A stretch of 64,000 bases of DNA from an uncultured Pelagibacteraceae bacterium (GCA_902615715.1 CACMQA010000005.1:1-64000); one strand, 5' to 3'; positions 10,055 to 19,976 are shown, counted from the stretch's first letter. Notes: generated by a model not told the origin, from the sequence alone. Program-made: numbers and translations.

Positions 10055-11308
10055 TTAAATTCCTGTATACATCTTACCCGGGTTAAAAATTCTTTTCGGA
10101 TCAAAACTTTTTTTTATTTTTTCACTGATTTTATACTTAATTGGATCTATTGTAAAAATATCGGCAGAGGCCTTAAAGTCATCCTCTATTTTAATTAATG
10201 TATAGTATCCTTGGTGATTCTTAGTTATTTCCTTTATTTCTGAAAGGATTTTGGAATTTAATTGGTCAAACGCCATCCAAATAAGGCTACCACCCCAGTC
10301 AATGAAATAATTTAGATCATCTTTTTTTAGCTTTTGAATAACTTGTAACGTTTCACTTATAGGCACAACCACTCTTATTAAATTACTTTTTAAATTTTTA
10401 AAAACCTCTAAGTTTTTTGTTTTATTCCAAAAAATTTCTGTTTGAACGCTATCTAAAACTGAAAACTCGTTATCAATAAGAGCTAATTCTTTTGAAAGTC
10501 TATTAATCCTCTGGTCAACTGAGTTCATAGGACCTTCTACTCTTATACCAGTCAAGCCTCCATCATGTGTAAGATCATTTAAAATGAAATTTTTTCCAAA
10601 ATAATCAGGATAAAAAACGCCTCCAGAAGGATCGGTTGATGATGATAAGGATCGTCCTAAATAATCAAGTGCTTTTTTAATATGAGGATTTTTTATAATT
10701 AGTGTTTTACTTGTCTCGGGTTTTGGTAAAACTTTAATTGATATTTCTGTTAAAACTGTAAGTGTTCCAAAAGATCCAGATAATATCTTACACAAGTCGT
10801 AGCCGGTTACATTTTTCACAACTGTTCCACCTGATTTTATCGTTTCACCTTTTCCATTAACTCCTTGAAAACCAAGAAGATGATCTCTAACGCTTCCTAC
10901 TTTAAATCTTCTTGATCCTGCAAAGTTACAGGCAACTACCCCTCCGATAGAACCGCTATTACTCTCTCCTGAAAATAAGTAACCAAAGTCATTAGGCTCA
11001 AACGCTAATTGTTGATTATTTTTTTTAAGTGCTTCTTCAATTTCACTTATAGGAGTACCTGCCTTAACTTTAATGTAAAGTTCCTCAGGTTTGTAATCTA
11101 TAATCCCTTTATAATTTGAAAGGTCTAAAGTTTTCTCAGCTTGAAAATTTCTACCAATTTTATTTTTTGATTGTAAACCGCTTATTTCTAAGGGAATACT
11201 TTTTTTGTAACAATTTTTTACGATTTCTACAATTTCTTTTCTAGTAGATGGTTTAAAAATATTTTGGTTAAAATCTAGGGATGTCTGGAAATTTTGTTTT
11301 TCCTCCAT
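10055..11308 (-). CDS. glcE: glycolate oxidase FAD-binding subunit
   Basis: FAD_binding_4 protein (SGESNSGSIGGVVACNFAGSRR) between glcF and glcD; track ORF starts at 11335 but Met at 11308 (MEEKQNF) is plausible. Confidence 0.9.
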   Translation of the reverse strand: MEEKQNFQTSLDFNQNIFKPSTRKEIVEIVKNCYKKSIPLEISGLQSKNKIGRNFQAEKTLDLSNYKGIIDYKPEELYIKVKAGTPISEIEEALKKNNQQLAFEPNDFGYLFSGESNSGSIGGVVACNFAGSRRFKVGSVRDHLLGFQGVNGKGETIKSGGTVVKNVTGYDLCKILSGSFGTLTVLTEISIKVLPKPETSKTLIIKNPHIKKALDYLGRSLSSSTDPSGGVFYPDYFGKNFILNDLTHDGGLTGIRVEGPMNSVDQRINRLSKELALIDNEFSVLDSVQTEIFWNKTKNLEVFKNLKSNLIRVVVPISETLQVIQKLKKDDLNYFIDWGGSLIWMAFDQLNSKILSEIKEITKNHQGYYTLIKIEDDFKASADIFTIDPIKYKISEKIKKSFDPKRIFNPGKMYTGI

Positions 11309-12764
11309 GGACGTGAACTCTCCCTTCCTCAGCACATTTTCTAAGTATTGGATAAACTTTGCCTGGATTTAATAATGAATTTGGGTCTAAAGCTACTTTT
11401 ATAGTGAGCTGTTGTTGAATATCTTTATCGTTGAAAGCCTCACACATTAATTCTCTTTTCTCTATTCCTACTCCATGCTCACCTGTAAGAGCTCCACCAA
11501 CTTTAACACAGTATTTTAATATATCTGCTCCAAAGTCTTCGCATTTCTTAAGCGAGTTCTTATCATTAGCATCAAACATAATTAATGGATGAAGATTTCC
11601 ATCACCTGCGTGGAAAGCATTAGCAACTGGTAAATCATATTTTTTTGATAGTCTTGTGATTTCTCTAAGTACTTCTGCAAGTTTACCTCTTGGTATTGAA
11701 CCATCCATACACATATAATCGGGTGCTAAAACTCCACAAGCTGGAAAAGCTGCTTTTCTACCTGCCCAAAATTTTAATCTCTCTTCATGAGATTTGCTTA
11801 CCTTCAAGCTAGAAGAATTATTTTTTTCTGCAATTTGTTTTGCTTTTTTAATGTAGGCCTCTACCTCATGCTCAGTTCCATCAAACTCAACAATCATCAT
11901 TGCTTCTGCATCCGTTGGATATCCCGCCTTAGAATAATCATTTGTCGCTTTTGTAAGAGCTTTGTCCATAATTTCCATTCCTGCAGGTATACATCCCTCA
12001 GCTATTATTTCTGCTACACAATTTCCAGCATCTTCAATGGTTGGAAAGCCGATTAATGCAGCCTTAACAATTTCTGGTGACTTAAGAATTTTTACTGTAA
12101 CTTCTGTTATAACTCCTAGTAAACCTTCTGATCCAGTCATCAAACCTAAAAAGTCGTAACCTTCTGAGTCCATTGCTTTACCACCGAATTTAGTTATTGT
12201 TCCATCCATAAGCACGACCTCGATACCCAAAAGATTATTTGTTGTAGCTCCGTATTTTAAAGAGTGCACGCCTCCAGAATTTTCAGCTACATTTCCACCT
12301 ATAGAACATGCAATTTGACTTGAAGGATCTGGAGCATAGTAAAACCCTTTATCTTGAACAGCATGAGTGATTGCTAAATTTGTTACACAAGGTTGTGTAA
12401 CCACACATCTATTCTCGTAATCAATTTCTAAAATTTTATTGAATTTTCCCATTGCCATAAGCACACAATCCTCTAAGGGCAGTGATCCGCCCGATAAGCC
12501 CGTTCCAGCTCCTCGTGGGACAACTTTAACTTTATTATCATTACAATATTTCAATATACTGCTAACTTCCTTTACAGTCTCAGGCATAACTACGACCATA
12601 GGCATTTGTCTGTAAGCGGTTAAGCCATCAGTTTCAAAAGGTCTTAATTCATCTGGATGTGAAAGAACATTTTTTGGATTTATTATTCTTCCTATATCAG
12701 AAACGATTTTATCTTTTTTTGATAAAATTAAACTGTCGACTTTTGGCATTTGTAAACTACTCAT
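11268..12764 (-). CDS. glcD: glycolate oxidase subunit GlcD (FAD-linked)
   Basis: VVPRGAGTGLSGGSLP, PDPSSQIACSIGGNVAENSGGVHSLKYG, GEHGVGIEKRELM. Confidence 0.94.
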   Translation of the reverse strand: MSSLQMPKVDSLILSKKDKIVSDIGRIINPKNVLSHPDELRPFETDGLTAYRQMPMVVVMPETVKEVSSILKYCNDNKVKVVPRGAGTGLSGGSLPLEDCVLMAMGKFNKILEIDYENRCVVTQPCVTNLAITHAVQDKGFYYAPDPSSQIACSIGGNVAENSGGVHSLKYGATTNNLLGIEVVLMDGTITKFGGKAMDSEGYDFLGLMTGSEGLLGVITEVTVKILKSPEIVKAALIGFPTIEDAGNCVAEIIAEGCIPAGMEIMDKALTKATNDYSKAGYPTDAEAMMIVEFDGTEHEVEAYIKKAKQIAEKNNSSSLKVSKSHEERLKFWAGRKAAFPACGVLAPDYMCMDGSIPRGKLAEVLREITRLSKKYDLPVANAFHAGDGNLHPLIMFDANDKNSLKKCEDFGADILKYCVKVGGALTGEHGVGIEKRELMCEAFNDKDIQQQLTIKVALDPNSLLNPGKVYPILRKCAEEGRVHVHGGKTKFPDIPRF

Positions 12765-12772
12765 AAGTTACC

Positions 12773-13936
12773 TTACTTAAGCATTTTTGATATTTTATCT
12801 AGTGCTTTTTGTATATTATCCTGAGAAGCTGCAAAGCTAAAACGTACAAAATCAACAGATGTCTTACCAAATGCTGTTCCTGGAACAATTGCCACACCAG
12901 CCTCATGCATACATTTTTTTGAAAATTCAGATCCGCTCATTCCTGTTCCGCTTACATTTGGAAAAGCATAAAAAGCTCCTCCGGGCATACTACAAGTAAC
13001 TCCCGGTAAATCGTTTAGACCTTTGTGAATTAATTTTCTTCTTTGATCAAATTTTTCCATCATATGATGTATAGAGTCATCAGGTCCGTCAAGTGCTGCT
13101 ATACCAGCGAATTGTGAAGGCGCATTTACACAAGAAAAACTATTAATTGCTAATTTTGTGACATGTGTAATTAATTTTTCTGGCCACACACTCCAACCCA
13201 TTCTCCAACCTGTCATAGAATAAGCTTTGCTCCATCCATCTAAGACAATTAATCTTTCTTGGAGATCAGGATAATTAAAAAATGTAGGCATTTCTTTACC
13301 ATCAAAAATTTGTCTACTATAAATTTCATCGCTTAAAATATAAACATGAGGATGTTTCTTTAACCCTTCAGCAAGAAAATCTATTGCGGACTTTTCCACA
13401 AAACTACCTGTTGGGTTATTTGGATTAATTATAATTACTAATCTCGTATTGTCAGTAATTGAAGATAAAATTTTTTCTGGATCAAACTTTAAATCTTTTT
13501 CTTTTGTTAAATCATAGGGAACAGCTTTGGCTCCAGTATAATTAATCATGGACTCATAGATTGGAAACCCAGGGGTTGGATGAACTATCTCTGCTCCAGG
13601 TTCCCCAATCATTTGAATTGCGTAATACATTGTGGGTTTACCCCCTGGCATAATCATAATTCTCTCAGGATCTACATCTTTTTTGTATAGACTTTTTATT
13701 TTTCTAGAAACAGCTTGCCTGCATTCTGTGATACCGTTCGCTAAAACATATCCATGATGTCCATCATCTATAGCTTTTTTAGCTGCATCCATTATGTGTT
13801 GGGGAGTTTTAAAATCAGGTTGCCCTAAGCCTAGGTGGATCATTTCTTTTCCTTGTGCCTCAAGTTTTTTAGCTTCAGCTAATACACTGAAAGCAGTTTC
13901 TGTACCCAATCTTTCTAAATTTTTAGCAAGTTTCAT
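12773..13936 (-). CDS. class I/II pyridoxal-phosphate aminotransferase
   Basis: INPNNPTGSF, SDEIYSRQIF, DGWSKAYSMTGWRMGW PLP-Lys motif. Confidence 0.92.
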   Translation of the reverse strand: MKLAKNLERLGTETAFSVLAEAKKLEAQGKEMIHLGLGQPDFKTPQHIMDAAKKAIDDGHHGYVLANGITECRQAVSRKIKSLYKKDVDPERIMIMPGGKPTMYYAIQMIGEPGAEIVHPTPGFPIYESMINYTGAKAVPYDLTKEKDLKFDPEKILSSITDNTRLVIIINPNNPTGSFVEKSAIDFLAEGLKKHPHVYILSDEIYSRQIFDGKEMPTFFNYPDLQERLIVLDGWSKAYSMTGWRMGWSVWPEKLITHVTKLAINSFSCVNAPSQFAGIAALDGPDDSIHHMMEKFDQRRKLIHKGLNDLPGVTCSMPGGAFYAFPNVSGTGMSGSEFSKKCMHEAGVAIVPGTAFGKTSVDFVRFSFAASQDNIQKALDKISKMLK

Positions 13937-13986
13937 ATTTTTTAGCCTAAAATAAATTGTCCCTTTTGCATATTAGTTTTTTTGCA

Positions 13987-15135
13987 TCACCTGTATGCAA
14001 TTTTAGAGCTATTTAGCTCCTTTATGCTCCTACAACCTAGAAGAATCATATCTCTTCTTATTTCTTCTCTCATTCTTTTTAAAATTTGCTCTACGCCGGC
14101 TTGCCCACCAGCACCAAGTGCAAATAAAAAACCTTTTCCAAAGCTACATGCTGTTGCACCTAATGATAACGCTTTAAGAACATGAGTGCCTCTTCTTATT
14201 CCTCCATCTAAAATTATTTCTAATTTATCTCCAACTGCTTCCTTTATTGCTGGCAGTTGATCAAAAGGTGATCTTGAACCATCAAGTTGCCTTCCACCGT
14301 GATTGGATAATAAAATTGCAGAGGCACCAATATCAATTGCTCTTTTTGCATCTTCGACCGACATAACGCCTTTTAATGCAAATGGCCCTCCCCATTTTTT
14401 CACAACATACTCTGCATCTTTCCAACTCATCGCTGGATCATACTGTTCGTTGATATAATCCATTACTCCTTTTGCGATACTAGATCCTTTTTTCGTCCAA
14501 TGAGAAACATTTGCTAACTCAAATTTTTTATTAGTTAAATAATTGAATGCCCATTTAGGATGCATTGCAAAGCTCATGATACTTTTTAAAGTTAACTTAG
14601 GTGGCGTGGTGAAACCCCATTTATGATCCCTTTCTCTATTTCCTGCTACAACCGTATCAACAGTTAAACACAAAGATTTAAATCCCGCTGTTTTACATCT
14701 ATCTATTAAATTATCTGTTAAACCTTGGTCTTTATGAATATAAAGTTGAAACATCTTAGGTCCGCTTGCGACATTGGCTATTTCCTCAATTGAGGAGGTT
14801 GCCATAGTCGACATGCTATAAAACGTTCCAAATTTTTCTGCAGCTCTGGCGGATGCTTTGTCTCCATCGTGATGATATAATCTTTGCATTGCGGTTGGTG
14901 CTAAAAATAAAGGCATATCAATTTTCTGACCAAAAACAGTTGTTGAGAGATCTGGCTCTCCAACGCTAGCTAGAATATTAGGTACCAAATCACATTTAAG
15001 AAATGACTCTGTGTTTCTCTTTAAAGTAGTTTCATCATCAGAACCACCATCGATGTAATGAAAGATAGGTGCTGGAAGATTTTTTTTTGCTAATCTTCTA
15101 AAATCTTCAAAGTTATAACAATCATTTAGATTCAT
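13987..15135 (-). CDS. FMN-dependent alpha-hydroxy-acid oxidase/dehydrogenase (LldD/GOX family)
   Basis: ILLSNHGGRQLDGSRSP, LDGGIRRGTHVLKALSLGA; N-term YYxGGSDDExT-like HYIDGGSDDETTLKRN. Confidence 0.92.
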   Translation of the reverse strand: MNLNDCYNFEDFRRLAKKNLPAPIFHYIDGGSDDETTLKRNTESFLKCDLVPNILASVGEPDLSTTVFGQKIDMPLFLAPTAMQRLYHHDGDKASARAAEKFGTFYSMSTMATSSIEEIANVASGPKMFQLYIHKDQGLTDNLIDRCKTAGFKSLCLTVDTVVAGNRERDHKWGFTTPPKLTLKSIMSFAMHPKWAFNYLTNKKFELANVSHWTKKGSSIAKGVMDYINEQYDPAMSWKDAEYVVKKWGGPFALKGVMSVEDAKRAIDIGASAILLSNHGGRQLDGSRSPFDQLPAIKEAVGDKLEIILDGGIRRGTHVLKALSLGATACSFGKGFLFALGAGGQAGVEQILKRMREEIRRDMILLGCRSIKELNSSKIAYR

Positions 15136-15140
15136 TATAA

Positions 15141-15644
15141 TTAAAAGTTTTTTGAAAAAGTTATTTGTTGATTATCTGTTCCTGGATTAGTATCGCCCCA
15201 GTCATTATTAGAAATATGACTATAACTATAACTTAACTTTGAATTTTCAAAAATATCAAACCCTAACTTCAATTCACTTTTAAACTCTAATACGCTACCT
15301 AAATCTTTGCCATCTCCTTTTTCATAATAGCCGGGAGTAAAACTTGGTAAAATTTTTAAAGGACCGATTCCATATTGACCTTCAATGCCTGTGTAAAGAT
15401 AAACGGAACTATTGCCTGTCATAAACGCACCTGTAACAGGTTTGAATTTTCCAAGAATAGTATCTCTAAATAAATTTGGATTTTTGTGTTCTATTCCAAG
15501 TAAAGTGGTTTTATCATCCCCTTCTTTATCTATTACATCAAAAGTACCAGTGTAAAATGAGATATCTGCATCTCCCTGTTCTGCATGTGCATGAACAAAA
15601 ATGATGAAAGTAGATAAAAAGCTTATTAGCAGTTTGAATTTCAT
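15141..15644 (-). CDS. acyloxyacyl hydrolase / PagL-like outer membrane lipid A deacylase
   Basis: signal peptide; beta-barrel composition; SYSHISNNDWGDTNPGTDNQ resembles the PagL catalytic His/Ser region. Confidence 0.75.
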   Translation of the reverse strand: MKFKLLISFLSTFIIFVHAHAEQGDADISFYTGTFDVIDKEGDDKTTLLGIEHKNPNLFRDTILGKFKPVTGAFMTGNSSVYLYTGIEGQYGIGPLKILPSFTPGYYEKGDGKDLGSVLEFKSELKLGFDIFENSKLSYSYSHISNNDWGDTNPGTDNQQITFSKNF

Positions 15645-15693
15645 ATAAAAAAATACAACTAAATGTTTAATATGTACAGTTTCCTTTAGTGCC

Positions 15694-16053
15694 TTATTGT
15701 CTTTTTTTTAGAAAAGAGAAAATGAAAAACCCTCCAAAAATTAGTGCTATATAAGGCAAAATCCATAACAAGGAATTTTGAGCATTAAATTGAGGCTTAA
15801 ACACAATCCAGTCTCCATATTTATCAGACATAAATTCATAAATTTCATCCTCTGTTTTACCCTCATCAATTAAATCTTTTACTACTAATTTTATTGTCTG
15901 CGCAAAATCAGAATTTGAGTCTGATATAGATTGACCTTGACAGACTAAACAACGTAAATTTTTATGAATTAAATTTGGATCAACAGATTTTTCTGCTGCA
16001 AAAGAAAATTTGGAAAAGAAAATAAATAATAATAGAAATAAATTTAATTTCAT
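15694..16053 (-). CDS. ccmH: cytochrome c-type biogenesis protein CcmH
   Basis: LRCLVCQGQSISDSNSDFAQTIK LRCxxC motif; C-terminal TM. Confidence 0.93.
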   Translation of the reverse strand: MKLNLFLLLFIFFSKFSFAAEKSVDPNLIHKNLRCLVCQGQSISDSNSDFAQTIKLVVKDLIDEGKTEDEIYEFMSDKYGDWIVFKPQFNAQNSLLWILPYIALIFGGFFIFSFLKKRQ

Positions 16054-16055
16054 AA

Positions 16056-16571
16056 TTACTCTATAATTTTGATAATATTATTATAATCATCAGCTGATAG
16101 CGGTCCTACAAATTTTTTTATAATGATAAATTCTTTGTTTATTAATATGCTCTCTGGAATTCCATAAATCCCAAATTTCACTGAATTTTTACCGTTTTTG
16201 TCTTTCGCTAATAAATCATAGGGATTACCTAGCTCACTTAAAAAAGTTTTAGCTTGGAGCTCTTTATCCTTAAAATTGATACCTAGTAACATTAAATTTT
16301 TTTTTTGGGACAATTTCATTAATATCGGATGTTCAATTCTGCAGGGAGCACACCATGATGCCCAAAAATTTATAAGTGTATAATCATATTTTTTAATGTC
16401 ATCTCTAGTAAAGAAATTTGAGTCATCAAAAGAAATAATTTTAAATTCAGGTGTCTCCTTATTTATTAAACTTGAAGTGTTATAATTTGTGTCTCTAGTT
16501 AGACTTATATAAAATATGCCTATCACAAATAAAAAAATGAATAAAATTATTATCTTAATTATTTTTTGCAT
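16056..16571 (-). CDS. ccmG: thiol:disulfide interchange protein CcmG/DsbE
   Basis: NFWASWCAPCRIEHP thioredoxin-like WCxxC; YGIPESILI. Confidence 0.92.
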   Translation of the reverse strand: MQKIIKIIILFIFLFVIGIFYISLTRDTNYNTSSLINKETPEFKIISFDDSNFFTRDDIKKYDYTLINFWASWCAPCRIEHPILMKLSQKKNLMLLGINFKDKELQAKTFLSELGNPYDLLAKDKNGKNSVKFGIYGIPESILINKEFIIIKKFVGPLSADDYNNIIKIIE

Positions 16572-18435
16572 TACTAAATAGTCTTAAAGAGCCGCCAACA
16601 ACAATCATAATTACCGATATCCAAATCCAAACCATTAATGGTTTTTTTTGAAACTTTATGTTGTAATAATCTGATCTATCAATATTGCTCATGGTTAAAT
16701 AATAATCTTTTATTAAGCTGGTTTTAATAGCTGCTTCATAGGTTAAAGTTTTAGGGTTGTCATAAATTCTTATTTCTGGATTTAAAATATTAGTTTGATT
16801 TGAATTTATATTTTTTATTTCTAATCTTCCAATAACTGCTTGATAATTTTTATAATTTTTTAAATCTAAATTCTGTAATTGAATAGAGTAATTTTCAAAT
16901 TTTTTTGTTTCCCCTAATTTAATATTATAATCTTTTTCCAACGTGAAAATATCATTCAATCCAATGAACAAAACTAGAAAGCCAAAAGACGTATGTGAAA
17001 TAATTCTAGCAAAATCTAATTTATTTTTTTTAAGAGCTTTTAATATATCCATTAGAGAGGAAATGATCAAAAATAGAGCGCTTATAATAATAAAATTAGA
17101 TAATAGGGAATAGCTTTTAAAGAAAAATATTATTGCCAAATTTAAACCAATCGCGCCAGTTAGTATTAGAATATAAGTTCTTATGTTTTCAAATTTGTTT
17201 TTTATCCATTTTGCTTTAGGTCCTAAAGCCATAAATAGAAGAAATACAACAACTACCGGAAGTATAATTGCATTATAAAAAGGTGGGCCTACCGAAATTT
17301 TATTATCTGTTAGAGCATCAGTGAAAATTGGGTAAATAGTACCTAACAGAACGGTAATTAAGTAAAACATCATGAACCAGTTATTAACTAAAATAAATGT
17401 TTCTTTACTGTTTCGATTTAAATCATAATTTTCTTTTTTATACTTTTTAAAGAGGAGAAAAATACATCCAAATATCATTAAACTTAAGAATATTAATATA
17501 TAGACTCCCCTCGTTGGATCGCTCGCAAATGTATGAACAGAATTTAAAATCCCAGATCTTACTAAAAAGGTACCTGTAACACTCAAAGTAAATGTAATTA
17601 AACAGAGAATAATTACCCAAAAATAAAATAGATTTCTTTTTTCGAAAACAATTAATGAATGAAATAAAGCAGTCATAGCAAACCAAGGTAACAAAGAAGC
17701 ATTTTCTACTGGATCCCAAAACCAAAAACCTCCCCAGCCTAATTCATAGTAAGCCCATATAGATCCAACAAGAATTCCAAGTGTTTGAAAGCACCAAGAT
17801 ATTAAAACCCAATTTTTTATAGAAAGAGAAAATGATTTCTCTGAATAATTCGTAATTAATGATGCTATTGCTGCTGAAAAATAAATAGATGCACCAACAA
17901 AACCTACATAAAGTAATGGAGGATGAATAGCTAAAGCAGGATCTTGTAGTATTGGATTTAAACCTAAACCTTCTGATGGAATTGGAGAAATTTTACTGAA
18001 AGGATTTGAATTAAAAAGAATAAAAAAAAGAAAACCAAGTATTAAAATATTTTGAATTATTAAAGTTAAAAGTCTAAATTTTTTTGGGTGATTTTTATTG
18101 TAAACTAAAAATAAAAAAGAAAATATTGAGAGAATGATTGCCCAAAGCATTAGGCTTCCTTCATGATTTCCCCATGTTCCTGCTATCTTATAAAATAAGG
18201 GCTTCAAAGAATGCGAGTTTTGATAAACAGTAATTAAAGAAAAATCTGATACAATAAAAGCAGCTATCAAAACAAAAAAGCAAATAATTATTGAGGTACT
18301 CTGGATTAAACTTAGTTGAAAAATATTTTTATCTACTCCTCCAGATATTTTTAGATTTCTGTTAGCAGCATAAATAATACTTAAACTCAAGATCACATTT
18401 AAAAATAATAAAATATTTCCTAGATTACTTAGCAT
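16555..18435 (-). CDS. ccmF: heme lyase CcmF/NrfE
   Basis: AGTWGNHEGSLMLWA, ELGWGGFWFWDPVENASLLPWF WWD motif. Confidence 0.95.
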   Translation of the reverse strand: MLSNLGNILLFLNVILSLSIIYAANRNLKISGGVDKNIFQLSLIQSTSIIICFFVLIAAFIVSDFSLITVYQNSHSLKPLFYKIAGTWGNHEGSLMLWAIILSIFSFLFLVYNKNHPKKFRLLTLIIQNILILGFLFFILFNSNPFSKISPIPSEGLGLNPILQDPALAIHPPLLYVGFVGASIYFSAAIASLITNYSEKSFSLSIKNWVLISWCFQTLGILVGSIWAYYELGWGGFWFWDPVENASLLPWFAMTALFHSLIVFEKRNLFYFWVIILCLITFTLSVTGTFLVRSGILNSVHTFASDPTRGVYILIFLSLMIFGCIFLLFKKYKKENYDLNRNSKETFILVNNWFMMFYLITVLLGTIYPIFTDALTDNKISVGPPFYNAIILPVVVVFLLFMALGPKAKWIKNKFENIRTYILILTGAIGLNLAIIFFFKSYSLLSNFIIISALFLIISSLMDILKALKKNKLDFARIISHTSFGFLVLFIGLNDIFTLEKDYNIKLGETKKFENYSIQLQNLDLKNYKNYQAVIGRLEIKNINSNQTNILNPEIRIYDNPKTLTYEAAIKTSLIKDYYLTMSNIDRSDYYNIKFQKKPLMVWIWISVIMIVVGGSLRLFSNAKNN

Positions 18436-18853
18436 TTTTTTTCATAATATCTTTTAATTCTGGAGGCATGTAATTTTCATCGTGTTTTGCTAAAATTCTA
18501 TCGGCAATAAAAAAAGTCTTATCTTGTAATTTTCCTTCAGCAACAACACCTTTTTCCTCCGAAAATAAATTTGGAACTGTTCCGCTAAAACTTATATTTA
18601 ACTCGTTCTTAAAATCAGTGATTGTAAACTTTATTTCTTCCTCTTTAATTATTAATGAATTTTTTTTAACCATTCCTCCTACTCTAATTTTTTTATCAAA
18701 ATTAATATTTTGATTGTTTTTTATATCTGTAGGAGATTTGAAATATAAAATATTTTTGTTTAATGATTTAAGTATAAAAAATATTCCAATTACCGATATT
18801 AGTAACGTTATGGCTAAGAGTGATGCTCTTTTTTTTACTTTTTTTGGGAGCAT
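18425..18853 (-). CDS. ccmE: heme chaperone CcmE
   Basis: RVGGMVKKNS, VAEGKL, ILAKHDENYMPPE (HxxxY heme-binding). Confidence 0.94.
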   Translation of the reverse strand: MLPKKVKKRASLLAITLLISVIGIFFILKSLNKNILYFKSPTDIKNNQNINFDKKIRVGGMVKKNSLIIKEEEIKFTITDFKNELNISFSGTVPNLFSEEKGVVAEGKLQDKTFFIADRILAKHDENYMPPELKDIMKKNAK

Positions 18854-18861
18854 TAAATGCT

Positions 18862-19095
18862 TTAAATAGTTTTGCTAGATGAGGATAAAACTTGTGAAGC
18901 TATTTTTGAATTCTCGATAACTATTTTCTTTCTTTCAGATGAAAGCTCGTTAATCTCTTTCGCAAAATCTCTTTCGTATTTTTTAAGTGTTTTGAATGTT
19001 TTGTAGTAAAGCAATCCACAAGCAATAAAAGTAATTGCGAAAGATCCCCATACAAATAAACCGTAACCATTCATTGATAAAAAGTTTTGAATCAT
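18862..19095 (-). CDS. ccmD: heme exporter protein CcmD-like
   Basis: small single-TM protein (NGYGLFVWGSFAITF) between ccmC and ccmE. Confidence 0.8.
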   Translation of the reverse strand: MIQNFLSMNGYGLFVWGSFAITFIACGLLYYKTFKTLKKYERDFAKEINELSSERKKIVIENSKIASQVLSSSSKTI

Positions 19096-19799
19096 AATCT
19101 TTTTAAGTTTTTTTTCTTTATTCTAATGATTTCTGTCTTGTATTTCATTAGAAAAATTAGCGCACAATACAAGATTAAGACAAAAAACATTAACAATAAT
19201 GGCATTAACATAGATGAATGGATTGAACTCTCTCCAGTCAACTTAATACTAGCAGGTTGATGAAGTGTATTCCACCAATCAACGGAGTACTTAATTATAG
19301 GAACATTGATTAAACCTATTATCGCAATAATACTAGAAACTTTGTTTGCTTTGTCTTCATCATTAATCAATTTGTGAGTTGAAATAAATCCTATATAAAA
19401 AAGAGCAAGGATCAACATTGATGTTATTCGAGCATCCCAAGCCCACCATGTTCCCCATGTGGGTTGACCCCAAATAGAACCTGTAACTAATGCCAAGCAT
19501 GTAAACATAAGACCTATTGGAGCAATGCTTTTAGTTATTAATTTAATATTTTTAATTTTAAAAATAAAATGAGCAATAGATAAAATGGCGATTGAAGAAA
19601 AAGAAGCTAAACCAATCCATGCTGAAGGAACATGTACATACATGATTCTTACACTATCTCCCTGTAAATAATCAGGTGGTGAAAAAATTAAAGCAAAGGA
19701 AAGTGCTACTAAGAGTAAAATAAAAAAGATTGAGTTAATAAATCCAATTAATTTCTCAATCCAATAAAATATATTGCTTAGGTTTAAAGTTTTAAACAT
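19092..19799 (-). CDS. ccmC: heme exporter/ligase CcmC
   Basis: MYVHVPSAWIG, GSIWGQPTWGTWWAWDARITSML WWD domain. Confidence 0.95.
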   Translation of the reverse strand: MFKTLNLSNIFYWIEKLIGFINSIFFILLLVALSFALIFSPPDYLQGDSVRIMYVHVPSAWIGLASFSSIAILSIAHFIFKIKNIKLITKSIAPIGLMFTCLALVTGSIWGQPTWGTWWAWDARITSMLILALFYIGFISTHKLINDEDKANKVSSIIAIIGLINVPIIKYSVDWWNTLHQPASIKLTGESSIHSSMLMPLLLMFFVLILYCALIFLMKYKTEIIRIKKKNLKRL

Positions 19800-19829
19800 T
19801 AAACTTTAACTACTATAATATTTTTTTTA

Positions 19830-19922
19830 TGTGAAGATATATTATGAGCCCAACTGAGAATTAGGAGGGAGTATAACTAAAGAAGTTTATCCTCAATTGG
19901 GCTAAAACATAATAACTGTATA
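19830..19922 (-). ncRNA. candidate structured RNA / ccmC leader
   Basis: 12-bp stem 19847-19858/19892-19903 (C:A mismatch if read on +, G:U wobble if read on -) stacked on 7-bp stem TATTATG/CATAATA (19840-19846/19908-19914); loop carries CUCCCUCCU; possible promoter TTCAAA-N18-TATACA upstream (minus strand). Confidence 0.45.
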
Positions 19923-19976
19923 GATTCTCTGTGTCTGAGGTTTGAATAAAAATTGTTAAATTTTAGGCAGTAATTA

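Noticed and set aside
19830-19922. Possible tmRNA, SRP RNA or RNase P RNA in the ccmC leader
   Set aside because: No T-psi-C-like GGTTCGA arm, no SRP GGAA tetraloop core, no P4-type conserved core; kept only as a generic structured-RNA candidate.
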